Shown: in pieces, positions 22,716 to 37,317 of the stretch
Numbering within the stretch: position 1 is the first letter of the stretch
Layout: every line of letters begins with the position of its first letter
From: Lamellibrachia columna
Lineage: Eukaryota; Annelida; Polychaeta; Sabellida; Siboglinidae
Length of the DNA stretch: 64,000 bases
NCBI GenBank assembly: GCA_963662155.1
Contig: OY759273.1
Span: 25,068,373-25,132,372 of the forward strand
Reading direction: 5' to 3'
Translations under genes and position numbers: made by a program
Notes under the pieces: generated by a model
What the model saw: the letters and a program-made list of their open reading frames with translations, nothing else
What the model was told of the DNA's origin: nothing
Database searches by the model: none

Positions 22716-24533
22716 TTCTAATAAATCAGTATTTGCGCTGAGTAGTAATGGCTTATGTTTTGGTAACCAGATTGATTTGTTTAATGTTTTTATTTATACT
22801 TTCACTGAACATCCTTCTTGTCAAAGGATATTTGATTTTTATGAGCATGCTGTAGTCAAGAAAAGTACGTCGTTTATATGAGTACAACCATATGGTAAAA
22901 TGCATATTGCTCAAACAAAGATACATATGAGAGATTGATTTTGTAAATATTTAGCAAAATATTCTATTGAAATAATGTTTTTTCTCCTAAGCAATTTATA
23001 CACTGCTTATGAAAATGTTGACCATATTATTGGATTTATTAAACATAACTTTTTTTTACCAAACTAACGGTGCTTTTCCTCTTTTTTCACTGATGTTCAT
23101 GGGTTAGGTTCAGGTAAAATATTGTCATTTCACTCTTTCATAGTTTTCTATCGGCTGCCCCCTCTCCATCTTTCATCTTCCTCCTCTCCATCTTTCATCT
23201 TCTCCCGATCTTCTCATATCCCACCTCACGCAGTCCTTCGATCTTAGCTGTTCGTTCCCTTTTCTTGCATCCTTGATGTTTTTTCACCTTTTTCATCCAC
23301 TCTCTTTACTAGTATGTCTGCATCCATGCTTACCATGTGGCCTGCCCATTTCAACTTGCTTCTCACCAATCTTCCGGTTGAACTGTTTTGTTGCATCACA
23401 TATTTCGTCAGGTCGTTCATCTTTCTTTCGTCAACCCTCTTTGTTCGTGTTATTCGACTAAACCAGAACCAACTTTCAGCTGCTGTTGTTGTTCTGTCAA
23501 CGCCACTGTCTCCATATACAGATTAAGGCATGCTTGTGTAACACAAGCTCTCAGGACTTTCCTTTTCAGCTTTTTCAAAATGTTTCTGTCCAACATGACT
23601 CCCCCTACCTTTCCCCAAGCATTCGCTCCCTGTTGTATCCGGCATCGCATTTCTACCTCTGAATGCTCATCCTCATTAACCATTCCTCCAACTTACACAA
23701 AGCCATCCACTTGGTTGAACTCCTTATCATCCAAACTAATGTTCAAGTCCTCTCTCTGATGTCAAACCCACATCTCTTCTGTCTTCTCCCGGCTCATTAT
23801 CGGTCCTTCCTTCTTGAACACCCCGTTCCATTCCTCCAACACTTCCTGTAATTCTTGTTTTTGTCTGCTATCATGGCCAGATCGTTTGCATACTTCCCCT
23901 TCCTGAGAACATCCTTCATGCTGATCTTCCTGCTGATTAGTGCCACCACCATGATAAAGAATAAAGGTACATTTCCTTGCCTCTAACCGATGTTAACTTT
24001 AAACTCTTCCTACAACCCATATCCAACCACAACTCTTCTTTTTGTTCTCAGGAACATGACAGTTCTGGGTGTTGCACGCCATGACACAGAACTGACTAAA
24101 TACAACCAACTCATTACAAAGTCAGACTCCCAGATAAGTACAAAAGGTGTTGGAATGAAAAGGTCAGCCAGGGAGTGAACTGTTAAGCACGTTGAACAAT
24201 CCCAAGGAGTGGATACAGTGCTGTGTAAACATAAACATGCCTTTACTTTAGGTCTTTTTACAGGTGCTGCGGAAGCCAGGAAAACTTTTGGTGGACCGAG
24301 AGTGAACAATATCAAGGGTTACTTCAATCGGATCGCGCTTGCATATGCCCACTTTGTGTGTTTGTACAGGTTGGTGTCATCAGTAGACATAACCGCCTTG
24401 GAAGCAGGCCATTCATGGTGCTCTTGCAAATTCATTGGATTATGAGTGAAACAGACATTGCAAAAACTGTAACAATGAATTGTGGGGGAGGGGAGAATGT
24501 CACATTAGATTGAGATAGTAACTTTTACACTTG
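22716..24533. repeat. Array 2 unit 1, type a (1818 bp)
   Basis: It matches the unit at 4980 except for a 13-bp deletion near 23137 (TCTTTCATAG). The RT fossil is at 23163-24052; an extra stop (TAG, near 24011) lies upstream of its conserved GYGL stretch. Confidence 0.95.
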
Positions 24534-26364
24534 TTCTAATTAATCAGTATTTGCGCTGAATAGTAATGGCTTATGTTTTGGTAACCAGATTGATTTGTTT
24601 AATGTTTTTATTTATACTTTCACTGTACATCCTTCTTGTCAAAGGATATTTGATTTTTATGAGCATGCTGTAGTCAAGAAAAGTACGTCGTTTATATGAG
24701 TACAACCATATGGTAAAATGCATATTGCTCAAACAGAGATACATATGAGAGATTGATTTTGTAAATATATAGCGAATATTCTATTTAAATAATGTTTTTT
24801 CTCATAAGCAATTTATACACTACTTATGAAAATGTTGACCATATTATTGGATTTATTAAACATGACTTTTTTTTACCAAACTAACGGTGCTTTTCCTCTT
24901 TTTTCACTGATGTTCATGGGTTAGGTTCAGGTAAAATATTGTCGTTTCACTCTTTCTGTTTTTTCTTTACATAGTTTTCTATCGGCTGCCCCTCTCCATC
25001 TTTCATCTTCCCCCTCTCCATCTTTCATCTTCCCCCGATCTTCTCATATCCCACCTCACGCAGTCCTTCGATCTTAGCTGTTCGTTCCCTTTTCTTGCAT
25101 CCTTGATGTTTTTTCACCTTTTTTATCCACTCTCTTTACTAGTATGTCTGCATCCATCCTTACCATGTGGCCTGGCCATTTCAACTTGCTTCTCACCAAT
25201 CTTCCGGTTGAACTGTTTTGTTGCATCACATATTTCGTCAGGTCGTTCATCTTTCTTTCGTCAACCCTCTTTGTTCGTGTTATTCGACTAAACCAGAACC
25301 AAATTTCAGCTGCTGTTGTTGTTCTGTCAACGCCACTGTCTCCAGATACAGATTAAGGCATGCTTGTGTGACACAAGCTCTCAGGACTTTCCTTTTCAGC
25401 TTTTTAAAAATGTTTCTGTCCAACATGACTCCCCCTACCTTTCCCCAAGCATTCGCTCCCTGTTGTATCCGGCATCGCATTTCTACCTCTAAATGCTCAT
25501 CCTCATTAACCATTCCTCCAACTTACACAAAGCCATCCACTTGGTTGAACTCCTTATCATCCAAACTAATGTTCAAGTCCTCTCTCTGATGTCAAACCCA
25601 CATATCTTCTGTCTTCTCCCGGCTCATTATCTATCCGTGCTTCTTGAACATCCCCTTCCATTGCTCCAACACTTCCTGTAGTTCTTGTTTTTTGTCTGCT
25701 ATCATGGCCAGATCGTTTGCATACTTCCCCTTCCTGAGAACATCCTTCATGCTGATCTTCCTGCTGATTAGTGCCACCACCATGATAAAGAATAAAGGTA
25801 CATTTCCTTGACTCTAACCGATGTTAATTTTAAACTCTTCCGACAACCCATATCCAACCACAACTCTTCTTTTTGTTCTCAGGAACATGACAGTTCTGGG
25901 TGTTGCACGCCATGACACAGAACTGACTAAATACAACCAACTCATTACAAAGTCAGACTCCCAGATAAGTACAAAAGGTGTTGGAATGAAAAGGTCAGCC
26001 AGGGAGTGAACTGTTAAGCACGTTGAACAATCCCAAGGAGTGGATACAGTGCTGTGTAAACATAAACATGCCTTTACTTTAGGTCTTTTTACAGGTGCTG
26101 CGGCAGCCAGGAAAACTTTTGGTGGACCGAGAGTGAACAATATCAAGGGTTACTTAAATCGGATCGCGCTTGCATATGCCCACTTTGTGTGTTTGTACAG
26201 GTTGGTGTCATCAGTAGACATAACCGCCTTGGAAGCAGGCCATTCATGGTGCTCTTGCAAATTCATTGGATTATGAGTGAAACAGACATTGCAAAAACTG
26301 TAACAATGAATTGTGGGGGAGGGGAGAATGTCACATTAGATTGAGATAGTAACTTTTACACTTG
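24534..26364. repeat. Array 2 unit 2, type b (1831 bp)
   Basis: Diagnostic variants are GCTGAATAGTAATGG, TTGTGTGACACAAG and ATTATCTATCCGTGC. The RT fossil is at 24990-25883. Confidence 0.95.
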
Positions 26365-28195
26365 TTCTAATTAATCAGTATTTGCGCTGAGTAGTAATGG
26401 CTTATGTTTTGGTAACCAGATTGATTTGTTTAATGTTTTTATTTATACTTTCACTGTACATCCTTCTTGTCAAAGGATATTTGATTTTTATGAGCATGCT
26501 GTAGTCAAGAAAAGTACGTCGTTTATATGAGTACAACCATATGGTAAAATGCATATTGCTCAAACAGAGATACATATGAGAGATTGATTTTGTAAATATA
26601 TAGCGAATATTCTATTTAAATAATGTTTTTTCTCATAAGCAATTTATACACTACTTATGAAAATGTTGACCATATTATTGGATTTATTAAACATGACTTT
26701 TTTTTACCAAACTAACGGTGCTTTTCCTCTTTTTTCACTGATGTTTATGGGTTAGGTTCAGGTAAAATATTGTCGTTTCACTCTTTCTGTTTTTTCTTTA
26801 CATAGTTTTCTATCGGCTGCCCCTCTCCATCTTTCATCTTCCCCCTCTCCATCTTTCATCTTCCCCCGATCTTCTCATATCCCACCTCACGCAGTCCTTC
26901 GATCTTAGCTGTTCGTTCCCTTTTCTTGCATCCTTGATGTTTTTTCACCTTTTTTATCCACTCTCTTTACTAGTATGTCTGCATCCATCCTTACCATGTG
27001 GCCTGGCCATTTCAACTTGCTTCTCACCAATCTTCCGGTTGAACTGTTTTGTTGCATCACATATTTCGTCAGGTCGTTCATCTTTCTTTCGTCAACCCTC
27101 TTTGTTCGTGTTATTCGACTAAACCAGAACCAAATTTCAGCTGCTGTTGTTGTTCTGTCAACGCCACTGTCTCCAGATACAGATTAAGGCATGCTTGTGT
27201 AACACAAGCTCTCAGGACTTTCCTTTTCAGCTTTTTAAAAATGTTTCTGTCCAACATGACTCCCCCTACCTTTCCCCAAGCATTCGCTCCCTGTTGTATC
27301 CGGCATCGCATTTCTACCTCTAAATGCTCATCCTCATTAACCATTCCTCCAACTTACACAAAGCCATCCACTTGGTTGAACTCCTTATCATCCAAACTAA
27401 TGTTCAAGTCCTCTCTCTGATGTCAAACCCACATATCTTCTGTCTTCTCCCGGCTCATTTTCGGTCCGTGCTTCTTGAACATCCCCTTCCATTGCTCCAA
27501 CACTTCCTGTAGTTCTTGTTTTTTGTCTGCTATCATGGCCAGATCGTTTGCATACTTCCCCTTCCTGAGAACATCCTTCATGCTGATCTTCCTGCTGATT
27601 AGTGCCACCACCATGATAAAGAATAAAGGTACATTTCCTTGCCTCTAACCGATGTTAATTTTAAACTCTTCCGACAACCCATATCCAACCACAACTCTTC
27701 TTTTTGTTCTCAGGAACATGACAGTTCTGGGTGTTGCACGCCATGACACAGAACTGACTAAATACAACCAACTCATTACAAAGTCAGACTCCCAGATAAG
27801 TACAAAAGGTGTTGGAATGAAAAGGTCAGCCAGGGAGTGAACTGTTAAGCACGTTGAACAATCCCAAGGAGTGGATACAGTGCTGTGTAAACATAAACAT
27901 GCCTTTACTTTAGGTCTTTTTACAGGTGCTGCGGCAGCCAGGAAAACTTTTGGTGGACCGAGAGTGAACAATATCAAGGGTTACTTAAATCGGATCGCGC
28001 TTGCATATGCCCACTTTGTGTGTTTGTACAGGTTGGTGTCATCAGTAGACATAACCGCCTTGGAAGCAGGCCATTCATGGTGCTCTTGCAAATTCATTGG
28101 ATTATGAGTGAAACAGACATTGCAAAAACTGTAACAATGAATTGTGGGGGAGGGGAGAATGTCACATTAGATTGAGATAGTAACTTTTACACTTG
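26365..28195. repeat. Array 2 unit 3, type c1 (1831 bp)
   Basis: Diagnostic variants are GATGTTTATGGG and CTCATTTTCGGTCC. The RT fossil is at 26822-27714. Confidence 0.95.
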
Positions 28196-30026
28196 TTCTA
28201 ATTAATCAGTATTTGCGCTGAGTAGTAATGGCTTATGTTTTGGTAACCAGATTGATTTGTTTAATGTTTTTATTTATACTTTCACTGTACATCCTTCTTG
28301 TCAAAGGATATTTGATTTTTATGAGCATGCTGTAGTCAAGAAAAGTACGTCGTTTATATGAGTACAACCATATGGTAAAATGCATATTGCTCAAACAGAG
28401 ATACATATGAGAGATTGATTTTGTAAATATATAGCGAATATTCTATTTAAATAATGTTTTTTCTCATAAGCAATTTATACACTACTTATGAAAATGTTGA
28501 CCATATTATTGGATTTATTAAACATGACTTTTTTTTACCAAACTAACGGTGCTTTTCCTCTTTTTTCACTGATGTTTATGGGTTAGGTTCAGGTAAAATA
28601 TTGTCGTTTCACTCTTTCTGTTTTTTCTTTACATAGTTTTCTATCGGCTGCCCCTCTCCATCTTTCATCTTCCCCCTCTCCATCTTTCATCTTCCCCCGA
28701 TCTTCTCATATCCCACCTCACGCAGTCCTTCGATCTTAGCTGTTCGTTCCCTTTTCTTGCATCCTTGATGTTTTTTCACCTTTTTTATCCACTCTCTTTA
28801 CTAGTATGTCTGCATCCATCCTTACCATGTGGCCTGGCCATTTCAACTTGCTTCTCACCAATCTTCCGGTTGAACTGTTTTGTTGCATCACATATTTCGT
28901 CAGGTCGTTCATCTTTCTTTCGTCAACCCTCTTTGTTCGTGTTATTCGACTAAACCAGAACCAAATTTCAGCTGCTGTTGTTGTTCTGTCAACGCCACTG
29001 TCTCCAGATACAGATTAAGGCATGCTTGTGTAACACAAGCTCTCAGGACTTTCCTTTTCAGCTTTTTAAAAATGTTTCTGTCCAACATGACTCCCCCTAC
29101 CTTTCCCCAAGCATTCGCTCCCTGTTGTATCCGGCATCGCATTTCTACCTCTAAATGCTCATCCTCATTAACCATTCCTCCAACTTACACAAAGCCATCC
29201 ACTTGGTTGAACTCCTTATCATCCAAACTAATGTTCAAGTCCTCTCTCTGATGTCAAACCCACATATCTTCTGTCTTCTCCCGGCTCATTATCGGTCCGT
29301 GCTTCTTGAACATCCCCTTCCATTGCTCCAACACTTCCTGTAGTTCTTGTTTTTTGTCTGCTATCATGGCCAGATCGTTTGCATACTTCCCCTTCCTGAG
29401 AACATCCTTCATGCTGATCTTCCTGCTGATTAGTGCCACCACCATGATAAAGAATAAAGGTACATTTCCTTGCCTCTAACCGATGTTAATTTTAAACTCT
29501 TCCGACAACCCATATCCAACCACAACTCTTCTTTTTGTTCTCAGGAACATGACAGTTCTGGGTGTTGCACGCCATGACACAGAACTGACTAAATACAACC
29601 AACTCATTACAAAGTCAGACTCCCAGATAAGTACAAAAGGTGTTGGAATGAAAAGGTCAGCCAGGGAGTGAACTGTTAAGCACGTTGAACAATCCCAAGG
29701 AGTGGATACAGTGCTGTGTAAACATAAACATGCCTTTACTTTAGGTCTTTTTACAGGTGCTGCGGCAGCCAGGAAAACTTTTGGTGGACCGAGAGTGAAC
29801 AATATCAAGGGTTACTTAAATCGGATCGCGCTTGCATATGCCCACTTTGTGTGTTTGTACAGGTTGGTGTCATCAGTAGACATAACCGCCTTGGAAGCAG
29901 GCCATTCATGGTGCTCTTGCAAATTCATTGGATTATGAGTGAAACAGACATTGCAAAAACTGTAACAATGAATTGTGGGGGAGGGGAGAATGTCACATTA
30001 GATTGAGATAGTAACTTTTACACTTG
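28196..30026. repeat. Array 2 unit 4, type c2 (1831 bp)
   Basis: It is like c1 but has CTCATTATCGGTCC. The RT fossil is at 28653-29545. Confidence 0.95.
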
Positions 30027-31857
30027 TTCTAATTAATCAGTATTTGCGCTGAGTAGTAATGGCTTATGTTTTGGTAACCAGATTGATTTGTTTAATGTTT
30101 TTATTTATACTTTCACTGTACATCCTTCTTGTCAAAGGATATTTGATTTTTATGAGCATGCTGTAGTCAAGAAAAGTACGTCGTTTATATGAGTACAACC
30201 ATATGGTAAAATGCATATTGCTCAAACAGAGATACATATGAGAGATTGATTTTGTAAATATTTAGCAAATATTCTATTTAAATATTGTTTTTTTCTCATA
30301 AGCAATTCATACACTGCTTATGAAAATGTTGACCATATTATTGGATTTATTAAGCATAACTTTTTTTTACCAAACTAACGGTGCTTTTCCTCTTTTTTCA
30401 CTGATGTTCATGGGTTAGGTTCAGGTAAAATATTGTCGTTTCACTCTTTCTGTTTTTTCTTTCCATACTTTTCTATCGGCTGCCCCCTCTCCATCTTTCA
30501 TCTTCCTCCTCTCCATCTTTCATCTTCCCCCGATCTTCTCATATCCCACCTCACGCAGTCCTTCGATCGTAGCTGTTCGTTCCCCTTTTCTTGCATCCTT
30601 TATGTTTTTTCAACTTTCTCTTCCACTCTCTTCACTAGTATGTCTGCATCCATCCTAACCATGTGGCCTGCCCAGTTCACGTTGCTTCTCACCAATCTTC
30701 CTGTTGAACTGTTTTGTTGCATCACATATTTCCTCAGGTCGTTCATCCTTCTTTCGTCAACGCTCTTTGTTCGTGTTATTCGACAAAACCAGAACCAACT
30801 TTCAGCTGCTGTTGTTCTGTCGACGCCACTGTCTCCAGATACAGATTAAGGCATGCTTGTGTAACACAAGCTCTCAGGACTTTCCTTTTCAGCTTTTTCA
30901 AAATGTTTCTGTCCAACATGACTCCCTCTACCTTTCCGCAAGCGTTCGCTCCCTGTTGTATCCGGCATCGCATTTCTACTTCTGAATGCTCATCCTCATT
31001 AACCATTCCTCCAAGTTACACAAAGCCATCCACTTGGTTGAACTCCTTATCATCCAAACTAATGTTCAAGTCCTCTCTCTGATGTCAAACCCACATCTCT
31101 TCTGTCTTCTCCCGGCTTATTATCGGTCCTTCCTTCTTGAACACACCGTTCCATTGCTCCAACACTTCCTGTAGTTCTTGTTTTTTGTGTGCTATCATGG
31201 CCAGATCGTTTGCATACATCCCCTTCCTGAGAACATCCTTCTTGCTGAACTTCCTGCTGATTAGTGCCACCACCATGATAAAGAGTAAAGGGTAATTTCC
31301 TTGCCTCTGACCGATGTTAACTTTAAACTCTTCCGACAACCCATATCCAACCACAACACTTCTTTTTGTTCTCAGGAACATGACAGTTCTGGGTGTTGCA
31401 CGCCATGACACAGAACTGACTAAATACAACCAACTCATTACAAAGTCAGACACCCAGATCAGTACAAAAGGTGTTGGAATGAACAGGTCAGCCAGGGAGT
31501 GAACTGTTAAGCACGTTGAACAATCCCAAGGAGTGGATACAGTGCTGTGTAAACATAAACATGCCTTTACTTTAGGTAATTTTACAGGTGCTGCGGCAGC
31601 CAGGAACAATTTTGGTGGACCGAGAGTGAACAATATCAAGGGTTACTTCAATCGGATCGCGCTTGCCTATCCCCACTTTGTGTGTTGGTACAGGTTGGTG
31701 TCATAAGTAGACAAAACCGCCTTGGAAGCAGGCCATTCATGGTGCTCTTGCAAATTCATTGGATTATGAGTGAAACAGACATTGCAAAAACTGTAACAAT
31801 GAATTGTGGGGGAGGGGAGAATATCACATTAGATTGAGAAACTAACTTTTACACTTG
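30027..31857. repeat. Array 2 unit 5, type d (1831 bp)
   Basis: Diagnostic variants are CTTCGATCGTAGC and CCTCTGACCGATG; the latter converts a stop shared by other units into glutamine. The RT fossil is at 30486-31376. Confidence 0.95.
30486..31376 (-). pseudogene. RTE-like RT fossil, best-preserved frame (array 2 unit 5, type d)
   Basis: A TAG found in most units between KVNIG and RQGNYPLL reads CAG here. The frame is therefore open for 184 codons (31085-31639), of which only the last ~90 align to RT; the rest is flanking sequence. YAND is still present. MIAH replaces MIAD. Confidence 0.8.
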
Positions 31858-33668
31858 TTCTAATAAATCAGTATTTGCGCTGAGTAGTAATGGCTTATGT
31901 TTTGGTAACCAGATTGATTTGTTTAATGTTTTTATTGATACTTTCACTGTACATCCTTCTTGTCAAAGGATATTTGATTTTTATGAGCATGCTGTAGTCA
32001 AGAAAAGTACGTAGTTTATATGAATACAACCATATGGTAAAATGCATATTGCTCAAACAGAGATACATATGAGAGATTGATTTTGTAAATATTTAGCAAA
32101 TATTCTATTGAAATAATTTTTTTTCTGATAAGCAATTGATACACTGCTTATGAAAATGTTGACCATATTATTGGATTTATTAAACATAACTTTTTTTTAC
32201 CAAACTAACGGTGCTTTTCCTCTTTTTTCACTGATGTTCATGGGTTAGGTTCAGGTAAAGTATTGTCGAGTCACTCTTTCTGTTTTATCTTTCTATACTT
32301 TTCTATCGGCTTCCCCCTCTCCATCTTTCATCTTCCCCCGATCTTCTCATATCCCACCTCACGCAGTCCTTCGATCTTAGCTGTTCGTTCCCCTTTTCTT
32401 GCATCCTTTATGTTTTTTCAACTTTCTCTTCCACTCTCTTTACTAGTATGTCTGCATCCATCCTTACCATGTGGCCTGGCCATTTCATCTTGCTTCTCAC
32501 CAATCTTCCTGTTGAACTGTTTTGTTGCATCACATATTTCCTCAGGTCGTTCATTCTTCTTTCGTCAACCCTCTTTGTTCGTGTTATTCGACAAAACCAG
32601 AACCAACTTTCAGCTGCTGTTGTTGTTCTGTCAACGCCACTGTCTCCAGATACAGATTAAGGCATGCTTGTGTAACACAAGCTCTCAGGACTTTCCTTTT
32701 CAGCTTTTTCAAAATGTTTCTGTCCAACATGACGCCCTCTACCTTACCGCAAGCATTCGCTCCCTGTTGTATCCGGCATCGCATTTCTACCTCTGAATGC
32801 TCTTCCTCATTAACCATTTCTCCAAGTTACACAAAGCCATCCACTTGGTTGAACTCCTCATCATCCAACCTAATGTTCAAGTCATCTCTCTGATGTCAAA
32901 CCCACATCTCTTCTGTCTTCTCCCGGCTCATTATCGGTCCGTGCTTCTTGAACATCCCCTTCCATTGCTCCAACACTTCCTGTAGTTCTTGTTTTTTGTC
33001 TGCTATCATGGCCATATCGTTTGCATACATCCCCTTCCTAAGAACATCCTTCTTGCTGAACTTCCTGCTGATTAGTGCCACCACCATGATAAAGAGTAAA
33101 GGGTCATTTCCTTGCCTCTAACCGATGTTAACTTTAAACTCTTCCGACAACCCATATCCAACCACAACTCTTCTTTTTGTTCTCAGGAACATGACAGTTC
33201 TGGGTGTTGCACGCCATGACACAGAACTGACTAAATACAACAAACTCAGTACAAAGTCAGACTCCCAGATAAGTACAAAAGGTGTTGGAATGAACAGGTC
33301 AGCAAGGGAGTGAACTGTTAAGCACGTTGAACAATCCCAAGTAGTGGATACAGTGCTGTGTAAACATAAACATGCCTTTACTTTAGATCTTTTTACAGGT
33401 GCTGCGGCAGCCAGGAACAATTTTGGTGGACCGAGAGTGAACAATATCAAGGGTTACTTCAATCGGATCGCGCTTGCCTATCCCCACTTTGTGTGTTGGT
33501 ACAGGTTGGTGTCATAAGTAGACAAAACCGCCTTGGAAGCAGGCCATTCATGGTGCTCTTGCAAATTCATTGGATTATGAGTGAAACAGACATTGCAAAA
33601 ACTGTAACAATGAATTGTGGGGGAGGGGAGAATGTCACATTAGATTGAGAAACTAACTTTTACATTTG
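31858..33668. repeat. Array 2 unit 6, type e (1811 bp)
   Basis: It has one copy of the 23-bp motif and the diagnostic TTTTATTGATACTTTC. The RT fossil is at 32319-33187. A patch at about 33236-33460 differs from the other e unit and matches the unit at 10448. Confidence 0.95.
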
Positions 33669-35486
33669 TTCTAATTAATCAGTATTTGCGCTGAGTAGTA
33701 ATGGCTTATGTTTTGGTAACCAGATTGATTTGTTTAATGTTTTTATTTATACTTTCACTGAACATCCTTCTTGTCAAAGGATATTTGATTTTTATGAGCA
33801 TGCTGTAGTCAAGAAAAGTACGTCGTTTATATGAGTACAACCATATGGTAAAATGCATATTGCTCAAACAAAGATACATATGAGAGATTGATTTTGTAAA
33901 TATTTAGCAAAATATTCTATTGAAATAATGTTTTTTCTCCTAAGCAATTTATACACTGCTTATGAAAATGTTGACCATATTATTGGATTTATTAAACATA
34001 ACTTTTTTTTACCAAACTAACGGTGCTTTTCCTCTTTTTTCACTGATGTTCATGGGTTAGGTTCAGGTAAAATATTGTCATTTCACTCTTTCATAGTTTT
34101 CTATCGGCTGCCCCCTCTCCATCTTTCATCTTCCTCCTCTCCATCTTTCATCTTCTCCCGATCTTCTCATATCCCACCTCACGCAGTCCTTCGATCTTAG
34201 CTGTTCGTTCCCTTTTCTTGCATCCTTGATGTTTTTTCACCTTTTTCATCCACTCTCTTTACTAGTATGTCTGCATCCATGCTTACCATGTGGCCTGCCC
34301 ATTTCAACTTGCTTCTCACCAATCTTCCGGTTGAACTGTTTTGTTGCATCACATATTTCGTCAGGTCGTTCATCTTTCTTTCGTCAACCCTCTTTGTTCG
34401 TGTTATTCGACTAAACCAGAACCAACTTTCAGCTGCTGTTGTTGTTCTGTCAACGCCACTGTCTCCATATACAGATTAAGGCATGCTTGTGTAACACAAG
34501 CTCTCAGGACTTTCCTTTTCAGCTTTTTCAAAATGTTTCTGTCCAACATGACTCCCCCTACCTTTCCCCAAGCATTCGCTCCCTGTTGTATCCGGCATCG
34601 CATTTCTACCTCTGAATGCTCATCCTCATTAACCATTCCTCCAACTTACACAAAGCCATCCACTTGGTTGAACTCCTTATCATCCAAACTAATGTTCAAG
34701 TCCTCTCTCTGATGTCAAACCCACATCTCTTCTGTCTTCTCCCGGCTCATTATCGGTCCTTCCTTCTTGAACACCCCGTTCCATTCCTCCAACACTTCCT
34801 GTAATTCTTGTTTTTGTCTGCTATCATGGCCAGATCGTTTGCATACTTCCCCTTCCTGAGAACATCCTTCATGCTGATCTTCCTGCTGATTAGTGCCACC
34901 ACCATGATAAAGAATAAAGGTACATTTCCTTGCCTCTAACCGATGTTAACTTTAAACTCTTCCTACAACCCATATCCAACCACAACTCTTCTTTTTGTTC
35001 TCAGGAACATGACAGTTCTGGGTGTTGCACGCCATGACACAGAACTGACTAAATACAACCAACTCATTACAAAGTCAGACTCCCAGATAAGTACAAAAGG
35101 TGTTGGAATGAAAAGGTCAGCCAGGGAGTGAACTGTTAAGCACGTTGAACAATCCCAAGGAGTGGATACAGTGCTGTGTAAACATAAACATGCCTTTACT
35201 TTAGGTCTTTTTACAGGTGCTGCGGAAGCCAGGAAAACTTTTGGTGGACCGAGAGTGAACAATATCAAGGGTTACTTCAATCGGATCGCGCTTGCATATG
35301 CCCACTTTGTGTGTTTGTACAGGTTGGTGTCATCAGTAGACATAACCGCCTTGGAAGCAGGCCATTCATGGTGCTCTTGCAAATTCATTGGATTATGAGT
35401 GAAACAGACATTGCAAAAACTGTAACAATGAATTGTGGGGGAGGGGAGAATGTCACATTAGATTGAGATAGTAACTTTTACACTTG
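33669..35486. repeat. Array 2 unit 7, type a (1818 bp)
   Basis: It carries the same 13-bp deletion and extra RT stop as the unit at 22716. The RT fossil is at 34123-35005. Confidence 0.95.
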
Positions 35487-37317
35487 TTCTAATTAATCAG
35501 TATTTGCGCTGAATAGTAATGGCTTATGTTTTGGTAACCAGATTGATTTGTTTAATGTTTTTATTTATACTTTCACTGTACATCCTTCTTGTCAAAGGAT
35601 ATTTGATTTTTATGAGCATGCTGTAGTCAAGAAAAGTACGTCGTTTATATAAGTACAACCATATGGTAAAATGCATATTGCTCAAACAGAGATACATATG
35701 AGAGATTGATTTTGTAAATATATAGCGAATATTCTATTTAAATAATGTTTTTTCTCATAAGCAATTTATACACTACTTATGAAAATGTTGACCATATTAT
35801 TGGATTTATTAAACATGACTTTTTTTTACCAAACTAACGGTGCTTTTCCTCTTTTTTCACTGATGTTCATGGGTTAGGTTCAGGTAAAATATTGTCGTTT
35901 CACTCTTTCTGTTTTTTCTTTACATAGTTTTCTATCGGCTGCCCCTCTCCATCTTTCATCTTCCCCCTCTCCATCTTTCATCTTCCCCCGATCTTCTCAT
36001 ATCCCACCTCAAGCAGTCCTTCGATCTTAGCTGTTCGTTCCCTTTTCTTGCATCCTTGATGTTTTTTCACCTTTTTTATCCACTCTCTTTACTAGTATGT
36101 CTGCATCCATCCTTACCATGTGGCCTGGCCATTTCAACTTGCTTCTCACCAATCTTCCGGTTGAACTGTTTTGTTGCATCACATATTTCGTCAGGTCGTT
36201 CATCTTTCTTTCGTCAACCCTCTTTGTTCGTGTTATTCGACTAAACCAGAACCAAATTTCAGCTGCTGTTGTTGTTCTGTCAACGCCACTGTCTCCAGAT
36301 ACAGATTAAGGCATGCTTGTGTGACACAAGCTCTCAGGACTTTCCTTTTCAGCTTTTTAAAAATGTTTCTGTCCAACATGACTCCCCCTACCTTTCCCCA
36401 AGCATTCGCTCCCTGTTGTATCCGGCATCGCATTTCTACCTCTAAATGCTCATCCTCATTAACCATTCCTCCAACTTACACAAAGCCATCCACTTGGTTG
36501 AACTCCTTATCATCCAAACTAATGTTCAAGTCCTCTCTCTGATGTCAAACCCACATATCTTCTGTCTTCTCCCGGCTCATTATCTATCCGTGCTTCTTGA
36601 ACATCCCCTTCCATTGCTCCAACACTTCCTGTAGTTCTTGTTTTTTGTCTGCTATCATGGCCAGATCGTTTGCATACTTCCCCTTCCTGAGAACATCCTT
36701 CATGCTGATCTTCCTGCTGATTAGTGCCACCACCATGATAAAGAATAAAGGTACATTTCCTTGACTCTAACCGATGTTAATTTTAAACTCTTCCGACAAC
36801 CCATATCCAACCACAACTCTTCTTTTTGTTCTCAGGAACATGACAGTTCTGGGTGTTGCACGCCATGACACAGAACTGACTAAATACAACCAACTCATTA
36901 CAAAGTCAGACTCCCAGATAAGTACAAAAGGTGTTGGAATGAAAAGGTCAGCCAGGGAGTGAACTGTTAAGCACGTTGAACAATCCCAAGGAGTGGATAC
37001 AGTGCTGTGTAAACATAAACATGCCTTTACTTTAGGTCTTTTTACAGGTGCTGCGGCAGCCAGGAAAACTTTTGGTGGACCGAGAGTGAACAATATCAAG
37101 GGTTACTTAAATCGGATCGCGCTTGCATATGCCCACTTTGTGTGTTTGTACAGGTTGGTGTCATCAGTAGACATAACCGCCTTGGAAGCAGGCCATTCAT
37201 GGTGCTCTTGCAAATTCATTGGATTATGAGTGAAACAGACATTGCAAAAACTGTAACAATGAATTGTGGGGGAGGGGAGAATGTCACATTAGATTGAGAT
37301 AGTAACTTTTACACTTG
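35487..37317. repeat. Array 2 unit 8, type b (1831 bp)
   Basis: It shares all b variants; a private TATATAAGTACAACC and CTCAAGCAGTCC set it apart from the first b unit. The RT fossil is at 35945-36836. Confidence 0.95.

Larger units (their letters stand above)
22716..33668. repeat. Higher-order repeat block 1 (a b c1 c2 d e)
   Basis: Six units, 10,953 bp. Each unit is nearly identical to its partner in block 2 and clearly different from its neighbours, the signature of a higher-order repeat. Confidence 0.85.
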
